Counted from the stretch's first letter, positions 17,495 to 25,632 are shown. The stretch is 64,000 nt of DNA from Sutterella wadsworthensis 2_1_59BFAA (GCF_000297775.1 NZ_JH815515.1:287407-351406), one strand, 5' to 3'. Numbers and translations are program-made. The notes: generated by a model from the sequence alone, not told the origin.

Positions 17495-17614
17495 CCTGCG
17501 CAAAAGTGCTTCCTCAAAACATCCCCGGCGGCCCGGAACGCCTCCCCGCATCCGCTCCTCCTTAGAGGGAGGCGCGTTTGAAGTCCCTCCCCCGGCGGTC
17601 CGAACCGCCTTTTT
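17495..17614 (+). ncRNA. Candidate plus-strand small RNA antisense to the nrdD leader
   Basis: On the plus strand a perfect 8-bp stem (CGCCTCCC / GGGAGGCG) holds a C-rich loop with CCGCTCCTCCTT, which is complementary to a Shine-Dalgarno sequence. It is followed by a C-rich single strand and a terminator (ggcggt-ccga-accgcc then TTTTT, 17594-17614). TTGACA occurs at 17487-17492 but with a poor -10. Ends are approximate; transcription is not shown. Confidence 0.35.
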
Positions 17615-17674
17615 CCATCCATTCTTTTTTTTCTATGAGAAGCATCGGCACCATACAATCGGACGCCGAAAAAG

Positions 17675-17690
17675 TCACTACATCATGTGG
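17675..17690 (-). promoter_or_regulatory. NrdR box 2 (weaker)
   Basis: tcactacatcatgtgg agrees with the NrdR consensus at 11 of 16 positions. Its start is exactly 32 bases from that of the stronger box, the spacing expected for three helical turns. Confidence 0.6.
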
Positions 17691-17706
17691 TTTGACGACA
17701 CCACAA

Positions 17707-17722
17707 CCACAATATCTTGTGT
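17707..17722 (-). promoter_or_regulatory. NrdR box 1
   Basis: ccacaatatcttgtgt matches the NrdR consensus acaCwAtATaTwGtgt at 14 of 16 positions. With the second box it marks the promoter region of nrdDG about 350-400 bases before nrdD. Confidence 0.8.
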
Positions 17723-17898
17723 TTTGCACAGATTTCACTCCAGAGAAATGACGCCCCGAACAACGGTCGAAAGCAATGGGGGAGAGGGTTTTACAAGCGG
17801 GTGAAGGAGGAGGCAGCCGAACTCGGGGAGGTGCGCCGGCACAAGATGTGGGAAAGGGCGTCCGACGGCGTGCGCGGGCGGCGGCGAAGACGGATGTG

Positions 17899-17936
17899 AA
17901 AAAGGCCGCGCCTTCACGTGAGGAAAGTGCGCGGCC
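17899..17936 (-). terminator. Terminator of the alcohol dehydrogenase gene
   Basis: A perfect 8-bp stem (ggccgcgc / gcgcggcc) followed by UUUUU on the minus strand, 49 bases past the stop at 17985. From here to the NrdR boxes no gene is supported. Confidence 0.88.
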
Positions 17937-17984
17937 CGTTGCCCCGGATTCAGCCTGAACCTCGGGAGGTTCGAAGCATCAGCT

Positions 17985-19145
17985 TCAGAAGGCGTTCTTC
18001 AGGATCGCCTCGACGTCGGACGCCTCAAGCGGCAGGAGGCGGCCCACGGGGCCGCGGCGGCAGCAGTGGCGCGCGAGCGACTCGACGGGGCATTCGTCGG
18101 CGCCGAGCTCGCCCATGCGGGTCGGCATGCCGAGGGACTTGTAGAAGGCGACGAGCGCCTCGATACCCTTCTTCGCAGCCTCGGCGTCGTCGGCCTCGAC
18201 GATGCCGAAGACGTTGCGGGCGAACTGCGCCAAGCGCGCGGGCGTGCGTTCAGAGACGTAGCGCATCCAGGCGGGGATCACGACGGAGAGGCCCATGCCG
18301 TGGGTGATGGCCTCGTTCCAGCCGGAGATTTCATGCTCGATGGCGTGACAGGCCCAGTCCTCCTCGCGGCCCAGACCGAAGTAGCCGTTGTGCGCGAAGC
18401 TGCCGACCATGCCGATCTGGCACCAGGAATCGTAGTCGCGGGCATCCGCCCAGACCTTCGGGCCGAATTCGATCGCGGTGCGCATGGCAGCCTCGGACTG
18501 CGCGTCGACGTAGGCCGTCGCGGTCGTGCGCGTGAAATAGCGCTCCATGATGTGGGAGATCATGTCGACGACGCCGGCGGCGACCTGATGGCGCGGCAGC
18601 GTCATGAAGCATTCGGGATTGACGATGGCCGCGGCGGGGCGCAGGCATTCGGCGCCGATACCGGCCTTCGTGCCGTGGTGCGAGATCACGCACCGCACGG
18701 ACTGCTCGGAACCCGCGGCGGGGATCGTCAGCACGGCGAGCACGGGCAGGGCCTTTTCGGGAACGGCGTGGCCGTCGAAGAAGTCCCAGCAGTCGCCCTC
18801 GTACTCGAGGCCAAGGGCAATGCACTTGGCGGTGTCGATCACGGAGCCGCCGCCCACGGCGACGACAAGACCCACGCCCTGATCGCGCATCCAGTCGACC
18901 GTCTCGCGCACGAAGCACAGGCGGGGGTTGGGATGGACGCCGCCCTTTTCAATCACCGTCATGCCTGCGGCCTCGAGGCTCTTCCTCACCGAGGCGAGAA
19001 GGCCGGAACGGACGACGGAGCCGCCGCCGTAGACCACAAGGCACTTGTGGGTGCGGGCAACGGTTTCAGCCAGACGACCGGCTTCATTTTCGGCGCCGCG
19101 TCCGAAGACGAGGCGGACAGGATTGTGGTAGGCAAAGTTCAGCAT
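17985..19145 (-). CDS. Iron-containing NAD(P)H-dependent alcohol dehydrogenase
   Basis: 386 aa, group III (BDH/YqhD-like) dehydrogenase that reduces aldehydes to alcohols in the cytoplasm. The nucleotide-binding part has VVYGGGSVVRSG and VAVGGGSVIDTAK. Metal ligands fall where YqhD has them: Asp194 and His198 (GVVDMISHIMERYF), His267 (ACHAIEHE) and His282 (ITHGMGLSVVIP). Substrate range is not readable, but the role is probably disposal of electrons or detoxification of aldehydes. It is a single gene with its own terminator. No good Shine-Dalgarno sequence precedes the ATG; a 13-codon frame starting 38 bases upstream overlaps this start. Confidence 0.9.
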   Translation of the reverse strand: MLNFAYHNPVRLVFGRGAENEAGRLAETVARTHKCLVVYGGGSVVRSGLLASVRKSLEAAGMTVIEKGGVHPNPRLCFVRETVDWMRDQGVGLVVAVGGGSVIDTAKCIALGLEYEGDCWDFFDGHAVPEKALPVLAVLTIPAAGSEQSVRCVISHHGTKAGIGAECLRPAAAIVNPECFMTLPRHQVAAGVVDMISHIMERYFTRTTATAYVDAQSEAAMRTAIEFGPKVWADARDYDSWCQIGMVGSFAHNGYFGLGREEDWACHAIEHEISGWNEAITHGMGLSVVIPAWMRYVSERTPARLAQFARNVFGIVEADDAEAAKKGIEALVAFYKSLGMPTRMGELGADECPVESLARHCCRRGPVGRLLPLEASDVEAILKNAF

Positions 19146-19220
19146 GCTTGTGAGGCGGGCCTCCGTCCCCTCCTCTTCATGCCGGGAGGGACGGCGGCCG
19201 GCGGCCTTGTGTTTTTTTTT

Positions 19221-19264
19221 CCGAAAAAAATAAACGCCGGGGTCTGCGCTCCTGGCACTCCCGG
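19221..19264 (-). terminator. Terminator upstream of the alcohol dehydrogenase gene
   Basis: On the minus strand cgccggg ... cccggcg encloses a 17-base loop and is followed by a long U-rich run. It ends transcription coming from the rnhB/methyltransferase side, 250 bases past that gene. Confidence 0.7.
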
Positions 19265-19510
19265 CGACGTCAGGTGCGCAGTTTATCCGTTTGACGGCCG
19301 CCCTGCATGAAAAATTCGGGTTTTTCTTTAGGGATTTTCTCCTATATGCAACACCCGCTTTCTTCGCGGAAAAGGCATCACGACCGCAGATCCAGCCGCC
19401 CGAAAAGCCCCGTGCGGGAGGCGTGCAGGCGTCGGAAGACGCGTTCGCACGACACCCTGCGAGGGCGAAGGAGCACCCGGTCCCCCACCCTTCACCGCAT
19501 CACGCGAGCG
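19265..19510 (-). other. Long 3' region between the SpoU methyltransferase and its terminator
   Basis: About 246 bases with no supported gene. It may be an unusually long 3' untranslated region or encode a small RNA that ends at 19221-19264. The only AT-rich block (around 19330-19365) could be a promoter, but no clear -35/-10 pair was found. Confidence 0.3.
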
Positions 19511-20326
19511 TCAGGCGCCCCTGCGCGCAAAGCGCCTGCGGCGGGTGTCGAAGAGGCAGACGGCGGCCGCGGCGCCCACGTTGAGGCTTTCGCACGCGGC
19601 CTCGATCGGAATGTAGAAGCGACGGTCGGCAGCCTCAAGGCCCGCATCGGAGACGCCTGGTCCCTCGGCGCCCATCAGCCAGCAAACGGGGCCCTCGGCA
19701 ACGTCGTCCGCCGCGAGGAAGAGATCCTCGCCGCCGCGGGCGTCGGCCGCGTAGATGCGGCCGCGATAGGCCCTGCGGAAGGCCTCGGGCGTGATGTTCT
19801 CGATGAAGACGGCGCCGAAGTGCGCGCCCATGCCGGCGCGCATCACCTTCGGGGACCAGAGGGTTGCGGCGACGGGACTTGCCGCCACGACGCGAACGCC
19901 TGCGGCGACCGCAGTGCGGATCAGCGTGCCCGCGTTGCCCGCGTCCTGCACACCGTCGAGATAGAGCGCGTCGGCGGACTTCCAGGCGTCGTCGGCGGGC
20001 GCGGGCGGAACGGCCGCCTCGCACATGACGCCGACGCCGTGCTCGACGGGCGAAAGCTGGTCGTAGAGGGCGGGCGAGAGCGCAAAGAGGTCTGCGCCGC
20101 TCTTCCTGCAGAGCTCAAGGGCGAGTTCGCGGGCCTCGCGCGAGGCGCGGTCCGCATCGATCAGAACGGCGTTGACGCGGCAGCCGGATTCGAGCGCCAC
20201 CTGCATCAGATGGATGCCCTCCATCAGGGTGGCCCTCTCCTTTCTCACGGCGCGCGCGTCGCGCGCGAGCTTTTTCCAACGCTTGAACTTCGCGTTGGCC
20301 TCGCTTTCAATGAACTTTTCAATCAT
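19511..20326 (-). CDS. TrmH/SpoU-family rRNA 2'-O-methyltransferase (RlmB-like)
   Basis: 271 aa SAM-dependent ribose methyltransferase with a trefoil knot. The N-terminal substrate-binding part has [12 protein letters not shown]. The three SpoU motifs are [17 protein letters not shown] (motif 1), [10 protein letters not shown] (motif 2) and [25 protein letters not shown] (motif 3, given in part). The RNA target is not certain. Its start overlaps the rnhB stop by 8 bases, so the two are translationally linked, as in other Burkholderiales. Confidence 0.9.
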   Translation of the reverse strand: MIEKFIESEANAKFKRWKKLARDARAVRKERATLMEGIHLMQVALESGCRVNAVLIDADRASREARELALELCRKSGADLFALSPALYDQLSPVEHGVGVMCEAAVPPAPADDAWKSADALYLDGVQDAGNAGTLIRTAVAAGVRVVAASPVAATLWSPKVMRAGMGAHFGAVFIENITPEAFRRAYRGRIYAADARGGEDLFLAADDVAEGPVCWLMGAEGPGVSDAGLEAADRRFYIPIEAACESLNVGAAAAVCLFDTRRRRFARRGA

Positions 20327-20996
20327 TCTCGTTCTCCTTGGCTGCCTTGCCGGCGATCATGGACTTGACGGGCTCGAAAGAGCGGCGGTGCTCGGGCGTG
20401 ATGCCGAGCGTGCGGATCGCCTCGACGTGCCTTGCGGTGCCGTAGCCCGCATGAGCGGCGAAGCCGTAGCCCGGATAGATCTTGTCGAGTTCGGCCATGC
20501 GGGCGTCTCGTGCGGTCTTCGCGAGGATCGAGGCGGCCGAGATGGCGGCGACCCTGGCGTCGCCCTTCACGACGGCGGAGGTGGGAGCGGGCAGCCCCTG
20601 GGGCGTGCGGTTGCCGTCGACGAGGATGAGCTCGGGCCTGACGCCGAGCCCCTCAACGGCGCGCTTCATGGCGAGCATCGTCGCCTGAAGGATGTTCAGC
20701 GTGTCGATCTCGTGGACGTCGGCCCAGGCGACGCACCAAGCGAGCGCGCGCTCGCGAATGAGCGGCGCGAGCGCCTCGCGCCTCGCGGCCGAGAGCTTCT
20801 TCGAGTCGTTGAGGCCCTCGACAGGACGGTCGGGATCAAGAATCACGGCCGCCGCGCAGACGGGGCCCGCGAGCGGGCCGCGGCCCGCCTCGTCGACCCC
20901 TGCGACGAGCGTCGATGAAAAGAGCGGATCCTCCGAACCGAAGAGGCTCGGCAGGTCGGTGGTGGGCTGCGTTTTGGAAGCGGCGGATTTGGCCAC
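20319..20996 (-). CDS. rnhB: Ribonuclease HII
   Basis: 225 aa, removes ribonucleotides and RNA from RNA-DNA hybrids. The signature [15 protein letters not shown] (catalytic Asp-Glu) begins about residue 33, and later acidic residues appear in [12 protein letters not shown] and [13 protein letters not shown] is the probable start, with GGA about 9 bases before it. The N-terminal 30 residues are a variable extension. It follows lpxB, but a terminator (21022-21062) lies between them. Confidence 0.95.
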   Translation of the reverse strand: MAKSAASKTQPTTDLPSLFGSEDPLFSSTLVAGVDEAGRGPLAGPVCAAAVILDPDRPVEGLNDSKKLSAARREALAPLIRERALAWCVAWADVHEIDTLNILQATMLAMKRAVEGLGVRPELILVDGNRTPQGLPAPTSAVVKGDARVAAISAASILAKTARDARMAELDKIYPGYGFAAHAGYGTARHVEAIRTLGITPEHRRSFEPVKSMIAGKAAKENEND

Positions 20997-21021
20997 GGTC
21001 AGGTCCTGGTGAATGAATGGG

Positions 21022-21062
21022 AAAAAGAAAAGGCGCTCCGCGGAACCGGCCGGCGAAGCGCC
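21022..21062 (-). terminator. Terminator after lpxB
   Basis: Stem GGCGCT / AGCGCC on the minus strand with an inner GC-rich stem, followed by UUUUCUUUUU. It separates lpxAB from rnhB. Confidence 0.75.
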
Positions 21063-21099
21063 CCTGCGGGCTTGCCCTCTCTCAGAGCTCTCGAGCCCC

Positions 21100-22275
21100 T
21101 CAGGATCTTGCGACGCTCATGATGACGTCGGCGGCGAGAGCGGGCGTGTCAGCGATGAGGCTCTCGTGCATGGCCGAGAAGCGTTCCTCGAGCATCCTGC
21201 GGCGGGCTTCGTTCTGAAGCGCGTCCTCAAGCGCGTAGGAGATCGGATCGGGCTCGCAGAAGAACTGCAGGAACTCGGGCACGACGTTTTCGCCGAGCAG
21301 GATGTTCGGCAGGGAAACGCAGTGGATGAGCGCCTTCTTCTGCATGATCATGCCCGTGAGGGCGGGCATCTTGTAGCCCACGACCATCGGCTTCTTGTAG
21401 AGCGCGCACTCGAGCGCGGCCGTGCCGGAGGCGACGAGCACCGCGTCGGCGGCCTCGATCGTGCGATGGCTTTCACCCGTGACGATCTGCATCGCCTGGG
21501 CAAGGCGCGGGTACATGCTCGCCACCTGCAGGATGCGGGTACGGACCTGCTCGTCGACGGCGGGAATCAGGACGTGGGCGCCGCCGTTGCGGGCGAGAAG
21601 ACGCTCGACGGCGTTGAAGAAGACCGGAGCACAGCCCTTGAGCTCGTCGACGCGCGAGCCGGGCATCACGGTGATGACGGGCAGGCCGTCGTCACCAATG
21701 CCGAAGCTCCTGCGGGCGCCCGCCGTGTCGGGCGTCATCGGGATGATGCCCGCGAGCGGATGGCCGACGAAGGTGGCGGGCACGCCGGCCTTGCGGTAGA
21801 TCTCCTGCTCGAACGGGAAGACGAGCAGCATGTGGTCGACGGCGCGGCGGATCGTCTGGATGCGCTCGGGACGCCAAGCCCAGATCGAGGGGCTCACGAA
21901 GTGAACGGTCGGAACGCCGCGGCGGCGCAACTTCTCCTCGACGGCGAGGTTGAAGTCGGGAGCGTCGACGCCCACAAACACCTGCGGCATCGAGTCGCCG
22001 AAGCGGGTGATGAGGTCCTTGCGGAAGCTCAGCAGGCGCGGCAGGTGCGTGAGCACTTCGACATAGCCGCGCACGGAAAGCTCGCGCGAGTCGTACCAGG
22101 CGCGAAAGCCCGCGGCGCGCATCTTGTCGCCGCCCACGCCGTACTGCGGAGCACCGCCCATGCGTGCGGCCACCTCAGGAATCACAAGGCTGGCGATGAA
22201 GTCGCCGCTCGCCTCGCCGGCAAGCCAGACGGCGCCGTTGCGTTCAAGCGTCGGAATGGAAGACTGAATGCCCAT
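21100..22275 (-). CDS. lpxB: Lipid-A-disaccharide synthase
   Basis: 391 aa GT19 enzyme that joins UDP-2,3-diacylglucosamine and lipid X in lipid A synthesis at the inner membrane. Visible are the N-terminal [26 protein letters not shown], the central [14 protein letters not shown] and [22 protein letters not shown], all diagnostic. GAGGGG precedes the ATG. It starts 58 bases after lpxA and forms a unit with it. Confidence 0.97.
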   Translation of the reverse strand: MGIQSSIPTLERNGAVWLAGEASGDFIASLVIPEVAARMGGAPQYGVGGDKMRAAGFRAWYDSRELSVRGYVEVLTHLPRLLSFRKDLITRFGDSMPQVFVGVDAPDFNLAVEEKLRRRGVPTVHFVSPSIWAWRPERIQTIRRAVDHMLLVFPFEQEIYRKAGVPATFVGHPLAGIIPMTPDTAGARRSFGIGDDGLPVITVMPGSRVDELKGCAPVFFNAVERLLARNGGAHVLIPAVDEQVRTRILQVASMYPRLAQAMQIVTGESHRTIEAADAVLVASGTAALECALYKKPMVVGYKMPALTGMIMQKKALIHCVSLPNILLGENVVPEFLQFFCEPDPISYALEDALQNEARRRMLEERFSAMHESLIADTPALAADVIMSVARS

Positions 22276-22333
22276 GAGTTTCCCCTCGTTGATGGTACGG
22301 TTCGTAGTGGTGAGAATGAATGCGCCGGGCGGA

Positions 22334-23122
22334 TCAGCGGATCACGCCGCGCGGGCTGCTGCCGATGAATTCGATGAAGCGGGTGAGCTGCTCGACGGCG
22401 TCCGGGAAGTCGGCCTTGAGGGCCTCGATCTTCACGAGCGCCTCCTTGACGATGAGGCCCTCGCGGTACATCAGGCGGTAGGCCTGGTGCAGCGCGCGCA
22501 CCTGCGTGTCGGAGTAGCCGAAGCGGCGCAGGCCCACGGTGTTGAGGCCGTGAGGCGCACAGGGGTTGTCGGAGCAGATCACGTAGGGCGGAACGTCGCG
22601 CAGAACGGCGGAGGCGCCGCCCACCATGGCGTGCTCGCCGATGCGCACGAACTGATGCACGCCCGTCTGACCGCCCACGATTGCCCAGTCGTCGACGCGG
22701 ACGTGGCCCGCGAGCGCGACGTTGTTGGCGATGATCGTGTGGCTGCCGACGCGGCAGTCGTGTGCCACGTGGACGTTGGCCATGAAGAGGTTGTCGCTGC
22801 CGACCGTCGTGACGCCCTCGTCCTGAATCGTGCCGATCGAGAACGTGCAGTTTTCGCGGATCACGTTGTTGTCGCCCACGACGAGCACCGTGTCCTCGCC
22901 CGCATACTTCTTGTCCTGCGGATCGCAGCCGATCGAAGCGCCCGCGTAGATCACGTTGCCGCTGCCGATCGTCGTGCGGCCCTCGACGCAGACGTGGCTG
23001 CGCAGGTGAGTGCCCGCACCGATCCGAACCTTCGGCCCGACGAGGCAGAAGGGGCCGACGACGACGTCGGCGGCGAGCACGGCATCGGGATGAACGATGG
23101 AGGACGGATGAATTTGAGCCAT
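22334..23122 (-). CDS. lpxA: UDP-N-acetylglucosamine acyltransferase
   Basis: 262 aa, exactly the usual LpxA length; first step of lipid A synthesis. It is a left-handed beta-helix with hexapeptide repeats, including the catalytic-His region VHVAHDC and VAGHVRVDD-like turns, and the C-terminal helical tail from GLNTVGLRRFGYS on. AGGA lies 8 bases before the ATG at 23122; the frame stays open far upstream, but that extension covers non-coding repeat DNA. Normally preceded by fabZ, it is here separated from it by about 2.6 kb and has its own promoter near 23274. Confidence 0.97.
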   Translation of the reverse strand: MAQIHPSSIVHPDAVLAADVVVGPFCLVGPKVRIGAGTHLRSHVCVEGRTTIGSGNVIYAGASIGCDPQDKKYAGEDTVLVVGDNNVIRENCTFSIGTIQDEGVTTVGSDNLFMANVHVAHDCRVGSHTIIANNVALAGHVRVDDWAIVGGQTGVHQFVRIGEHAMVGGASAVLRDVPPYVICSDNPCAPHGLNTVGLRRFGYSDTQVRALHQAYRLMYREGLIVKEALVKIEALKADFPDAVEQLTRFIEFIGSSPRGVIR

Positions 23123-23273
23123 GACAATTCCTTTTTTGACCTTGTTCGCGCGCCTTCTTCGGAAATTTCGCGGCATCCCGCCGCCCGCCGTGCATCTGAC
23201 GTTCTCGTGAAACGGAGCACGGGCGCCCGTGCGCGCAGGCTCCCGCAGGGGCGGAAGCCGAGCAATCCCAATA

Positions 23274-23279
23274 TTATAG
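23274..23279 (-). promoter_or_regulatory. -10 element of the lpxA promoter
   Basis: Perfect TATAAT on the minus strand, 150 bases before lpxA. The -35 region is poor. It implies lpxA-lpxB are expressed independently of fabZ. Confidence 0.5.
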
Positions 23280-23403
23280 ATTAGACTGCCCGTGCGCCGA
23301 GAAGACGGATCGCGCCCCGGCGAGGAGCCTCCCGCCGAAAATGCCATACGCAGCTTGCGTTTCAGGGCGTTCCTCCTCAGGAACACGCGTGCAGGGCGAA
23401 CGC

Positions 23404-23556
23404 AAAAAAAGAGGCCAGCGGTCCTTGGGACTGCGAGCTGAAGTTTTCCAACCAAAAGGAGCGGAGGACTCATGCATTGCTGCGGCGTTCTCCATGCCCT
23501 CCATGAGCCGAATCCCGCCCGCCATCCGTTTCGAACTTCCCGGGAGATGTAACAAG
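23404..23556 (-). ncRNA. Repeat-family small RNA, copy A
   Basis: Minus-strand unit of about 150 bases. In order: GTTACA (complement of 23549-23554), GAAAC (23528-23533), GAGAACG (23486-23492), a small stem GCA-GCAA-TGC with a GNRA loop (23474-23483), the invariant 20-mer CCTCCGCTCCTTTTGGTTGG (23448-23467), and a terminator hairpin ending in seven U (23404-23410). The 20-mer can pair with AAAAGGAG-type ribosome-binding sites. It reads open as protein only by running through its terminator, so it is probably non-coding. Confidence 0.65.
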
Positions 23557-23690
23557 AGGTCGGAACGAAACACTTCGAGCATCTCGGAACAACCCCTTGA
23601 AACGCCTCTGCAGGAGACGCCCCGCATGACTTTGAGCGAAGAACGCCCCACAGGATTCTTGCATCTCGTTGCAAGCGCCCCGCCGAGGTC

Positions 23691-23832
23691 AAAAACAAGG
23701 CCTGCAGTCGTTTTCCTGCAGGCCGAAATCATGTTCTTGAAGTCTCCGGAGGGCAGCTTCGCCTTCCTGATGCATTGACTGTACCTGAAGGGCCTCCCGG
23801 TGCTGTTTCGTCATTGGGCCTTCTGTAACAGA
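23691..23832 (-). ncRNA. Repeat-family small RNA, divergent copy B
   Basis: It shares the upstream GTTACA (23825-23830) and GAAAC (23805-23810) with the same 17-18 base spacing as the other copies and ends in a strong terminator (ggcctgcagg stem, 23699-23724, then a U-rich run). It lacks the 20-mer; a related CTCCGGAG segment follows a small stem instead. Likely a decayed or diverged sibling. Confidence 0.45.
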
Positions 23833-24008
23833 GCTTCCTGCCGCGCCGCTCCGCCTCCCTGCCCTCCGCACACAAGACGCCTCGTGCAGAGGGATATATC
23901 GCCCGACGGCGCTGCACGGCCTCGTGGAACGCACTTGCATTCTGACGCATTTTGGCGGGATTCCGCCGCAGCCCGACGAAGCAGGCAAACCCGAGGCTCC
24001 GAAGAAGC

Positions 24009-24164
24009 AAAAAAAGAGGCCCGCGGGCAACGCCTGCAGGCCTGAAGCTTTCCAACCAAAAGGAGCGGAGGTCCTCCGTGCTCGTCGCACTTCGTTCTCC
24101 ATGTCTCGTACTTTAGGGCATGTCGCTTCGCGAGCTGTTTCGACTTCCCGGCGGACGTAACAGA
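24009..24164 (-). ncRNA. Repeat-family small RNA, copy C
   Basis: Same order as copy A: GTTACG (24157-24162), GAAAC (24137-24142), GAGAACG (24093-24099), stem GTGC-GACGA-GCAC (24078-24090), the 20-mer (24052-24071), then a terminator with seven U (24009-24015). The small stem differs from copies A and D in sequence but not in position, which is covariation expected of a folded RNA. Confidence 0.65.
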
Positions 24165-24370
24165 GCGCAGGACGAAACCTCGCCCGCGAACCTAGGGTTA
24201 ACCCTCCAGACGCTACTGCGAGAGGTCTTTTCAGTTGCGGGCGCAGGCGAAAGGCTCGCGGCGACTTTTGCATTCCGTAGCATCTCAGGCGCCTTTCTTA
24301 CGGGTTCTCGGAAGGAAAATTCCTCCGAAAACCCCTGCGGCACTGCATAACGGCATGCTAGAATGCGCTC

Positions 24371-24535
24371 CGCACTCTTCAGGGGAGTAGCTCGGGCGGC
24401 CGCAACGGCCGCCGTCCTGCGTCAACATGCTTGAAGCGCCTTGCTTTATGGCGCAGGAATGCGAGCCTCGGGGACTCATCGTTCCCGGCGCGGCATGAGC
24501 AAGACCTGCGGTGTGTCCTCTTCCGGATAAACCGC
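24371..24535 (+). promoter_or_regulatory. yybP-ykoY-type manganese riboswitch
   Basis: The two invariant Mn-binding loop strings are present: TTCAGGGGAGTAGC (24378-24391) and GAGCAAGACCTGC (24497-24509), with GTCAACA and GCGAGCC between them. The CAGG/CCTG pair closes the four-way junction. This class raises expression of Mn exporters when Mn2+ is bound, and the next gene is an UPF0016-type transporter, a known partner. Aptamer borders are approximate. Confidence 0.85.
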
Positions 24536-24589
24536 AAGGACGCCCAGGACGCGCCCGGGCCGGCGCATCGGGCAGGAAGAGGATGCGCC
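24517..24589 (+). promoter_or_regulatory. Alternative pairings of the riboswitch expression platform
   Basis: CCTCTTCC (24517-24524), at the 3' edge of the aptamer, is perfectly complementary to GGAAGAGG (24575-24582). That second segment lies in the loop and stem of another hairpin (GGCGCATC 24562-24569 / GATGCGCC 24582-24589). The two folds exclude each other, as expected of a switch. No U-run follows, so control may be on translation. Confidence 0.5.
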
Positions 24590-24636
24590 CGCAGTTTCTT
24601 AACACATGCCCCACGCGCCGTCCCCGACAATCCCCC

Positions 24637-25218
24637 ATGCTTGAAGCTCTTCAGACTCTTCTTCTCTCCACCGGCGTCGTCACCGCAAGCGAAATCGGCG
24701 ACAAGACCATGCTCATGGCCATCTGCCTCGCCGCCAGATTCCGCAGGCCTGCTCCCATCATCTGGGGCATCCTCGTCGCCACGGTCCTCAACCACGCGAT
24801 GGCGGGCGGCGTGGGCGCCATGCTCGCCACCCTCATCACGCCCGAAATCCTCCGCTGGATCCTGATCGTCTCGTTCGCCGCCATGGCCGCCTGGATGCTC
24901 GTCCCCGACAAGCTCGACGACGAGGAGACGGACGAGGGCCGCATGAAGCGCTTCGGCGTCTTCGGCACCACCGTCGTGCTCTTCTTCCTCGCCGAAATGG
25001 GCGACAAGACCCAGCTCGCCACCGTGGCGCTCGCCGCGAAGTTCCCCGCCGAGGCCCTCTGGGTCATCTCGGGCACGACGCTCGGCATGATGATCGCCGA
25101 CGCGCCCGCCGTCTTCATCGGCAACAAGCTCGCCGAGCGCCTCTCTATGAAGCTCATGCGCCGGATCGCCGCCGCGGTCTTCGCCATCCTCGCCGTTGCC
25201 GCCTGGCTCGGCTGCTGA
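24637..25218 (+). CDS. UPF0016/Gdt1 (TMEM165)-family manganese/calcium exporter
   Basis: 193 aa membrane protein with two repeats of three helices. Each repeat carries the family motif: SEIGDKTML near residue 18 and AEMGDKTQL near 122. The Asp/Glu of these motifs bind the cation. Members export Mn2+ or Ca2+ in exchange for protons and protect against Mn overload. A Mn riboswitch just upstream supports Mn as substrate. The start at 24637 fits the family N-terminus (MLEALQTLLLS), but no Shine-Dalgarno sequence is seen, and C-rich sequence (tcccccatg) lies there instead. It is transcribed against the surrounding lipid A genes and sits among the repeat-family RNAs. Confidence 0.9.
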   Translation: MLEALQTLLLSTGVVTASEIGDKTMLMAICLAARFRRPAPIIWGILVATVLNHAMAGGVGAMLATLITPEILRWILIVSFAAMAAWMLVPDKLDDEETDEGRMKRFGVFGTTVVLFFLAEMGDKTQLATVALAAKFPAEALWVISGTTLGMMIADAPAVFIGNKLAERLSMKLMRRIAAAVFAILAVAAWLGC

Positions 25219-25266
25219 TCCTGCCGCACTCACCCCGCCGCCACGGCGGCAGGGGCCTGAAGCCTC

Positions 25267-25428
25267 GAAAAAAAATAAAAAAAGCCCGCGGTCTCAGTGA
25301 CAGCGGGCGAATAAATCCAACCAAAAGGAGCGGAGGACTCGTCGCCTTCCGGCGTCGTTCTCCGATGAGCTAACTTTACCTGACGAGCTCTCCGCCAAGT
25401 TTTCAGACGTCGGGGCAAATGTAACAAG
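25267..25428 (-). ncRNA. Repeat-family small RNA, copy D
   Basis: Same layout as A and C: GTTACA (25421-25426), GAAAAC (25399-25404), GAGAACG (25356-25362), stem CGCC-GGAA-GGCG with a GNRA loop (25343-25354), the 20-mer (25317-25336) and a terminator (gcccgc / gcgggc) with a long U-rich tail (25267-25283). It is separated from copy C by the Mn riboswitch and transporter. Confidence 0.65.
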
Positions 25429-25632
25429 TCTTCAGGAAAAACCCTAGGTCGATTAGTAGTTACCCTGCCTCCCTCCCGCTCTTGCCCGTCACCACAGGCG
25501 AATTCAAACTTCACAAGAAAGGCCTAGGCAGTTTGTACTAGATGCATTTTGTTGCATTTCTAGGGGTTTCTTCGTCCCTTCAGGTGCCTTTCGAGCCCTT
25601 TGGCAAGGCTTTTTTCCCTGTTCGCGCTTCCC
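25429..25632. other. Spacer between copy D and the fabZ terminator
   Basis: About 200 bases with no supported gene. The promoter of copy D must be here; a conserved GTTTCGTCC-like segment upstream of GTTAC in copies A and C has a counterpart GGTTTTTCCT here. Confidence 0.35.

Noticed and set aside
17323-17640. A cobalamin riboswitch in the nrdD leader
   Set aside because: The B12-box and the core strings of that class could not be found on the minus strand.
23123-23698. A long N-terminal extension of lpxA covering small-RNA copy A
   Set aside because: LpxA is complete from 23122 with a good ribosome-binding site; the extension runs through a terminator and repeat DNA.
23404-25428. The 20-mer repeats as genes for small peptides sharing SSAPFGW
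   Set aside because: The frame is shared in copies A, C and D, but the reading frame has no stop before the terminator, no common start, and the flanking codons do not align. The paired stems vary as RNA, not as protein.
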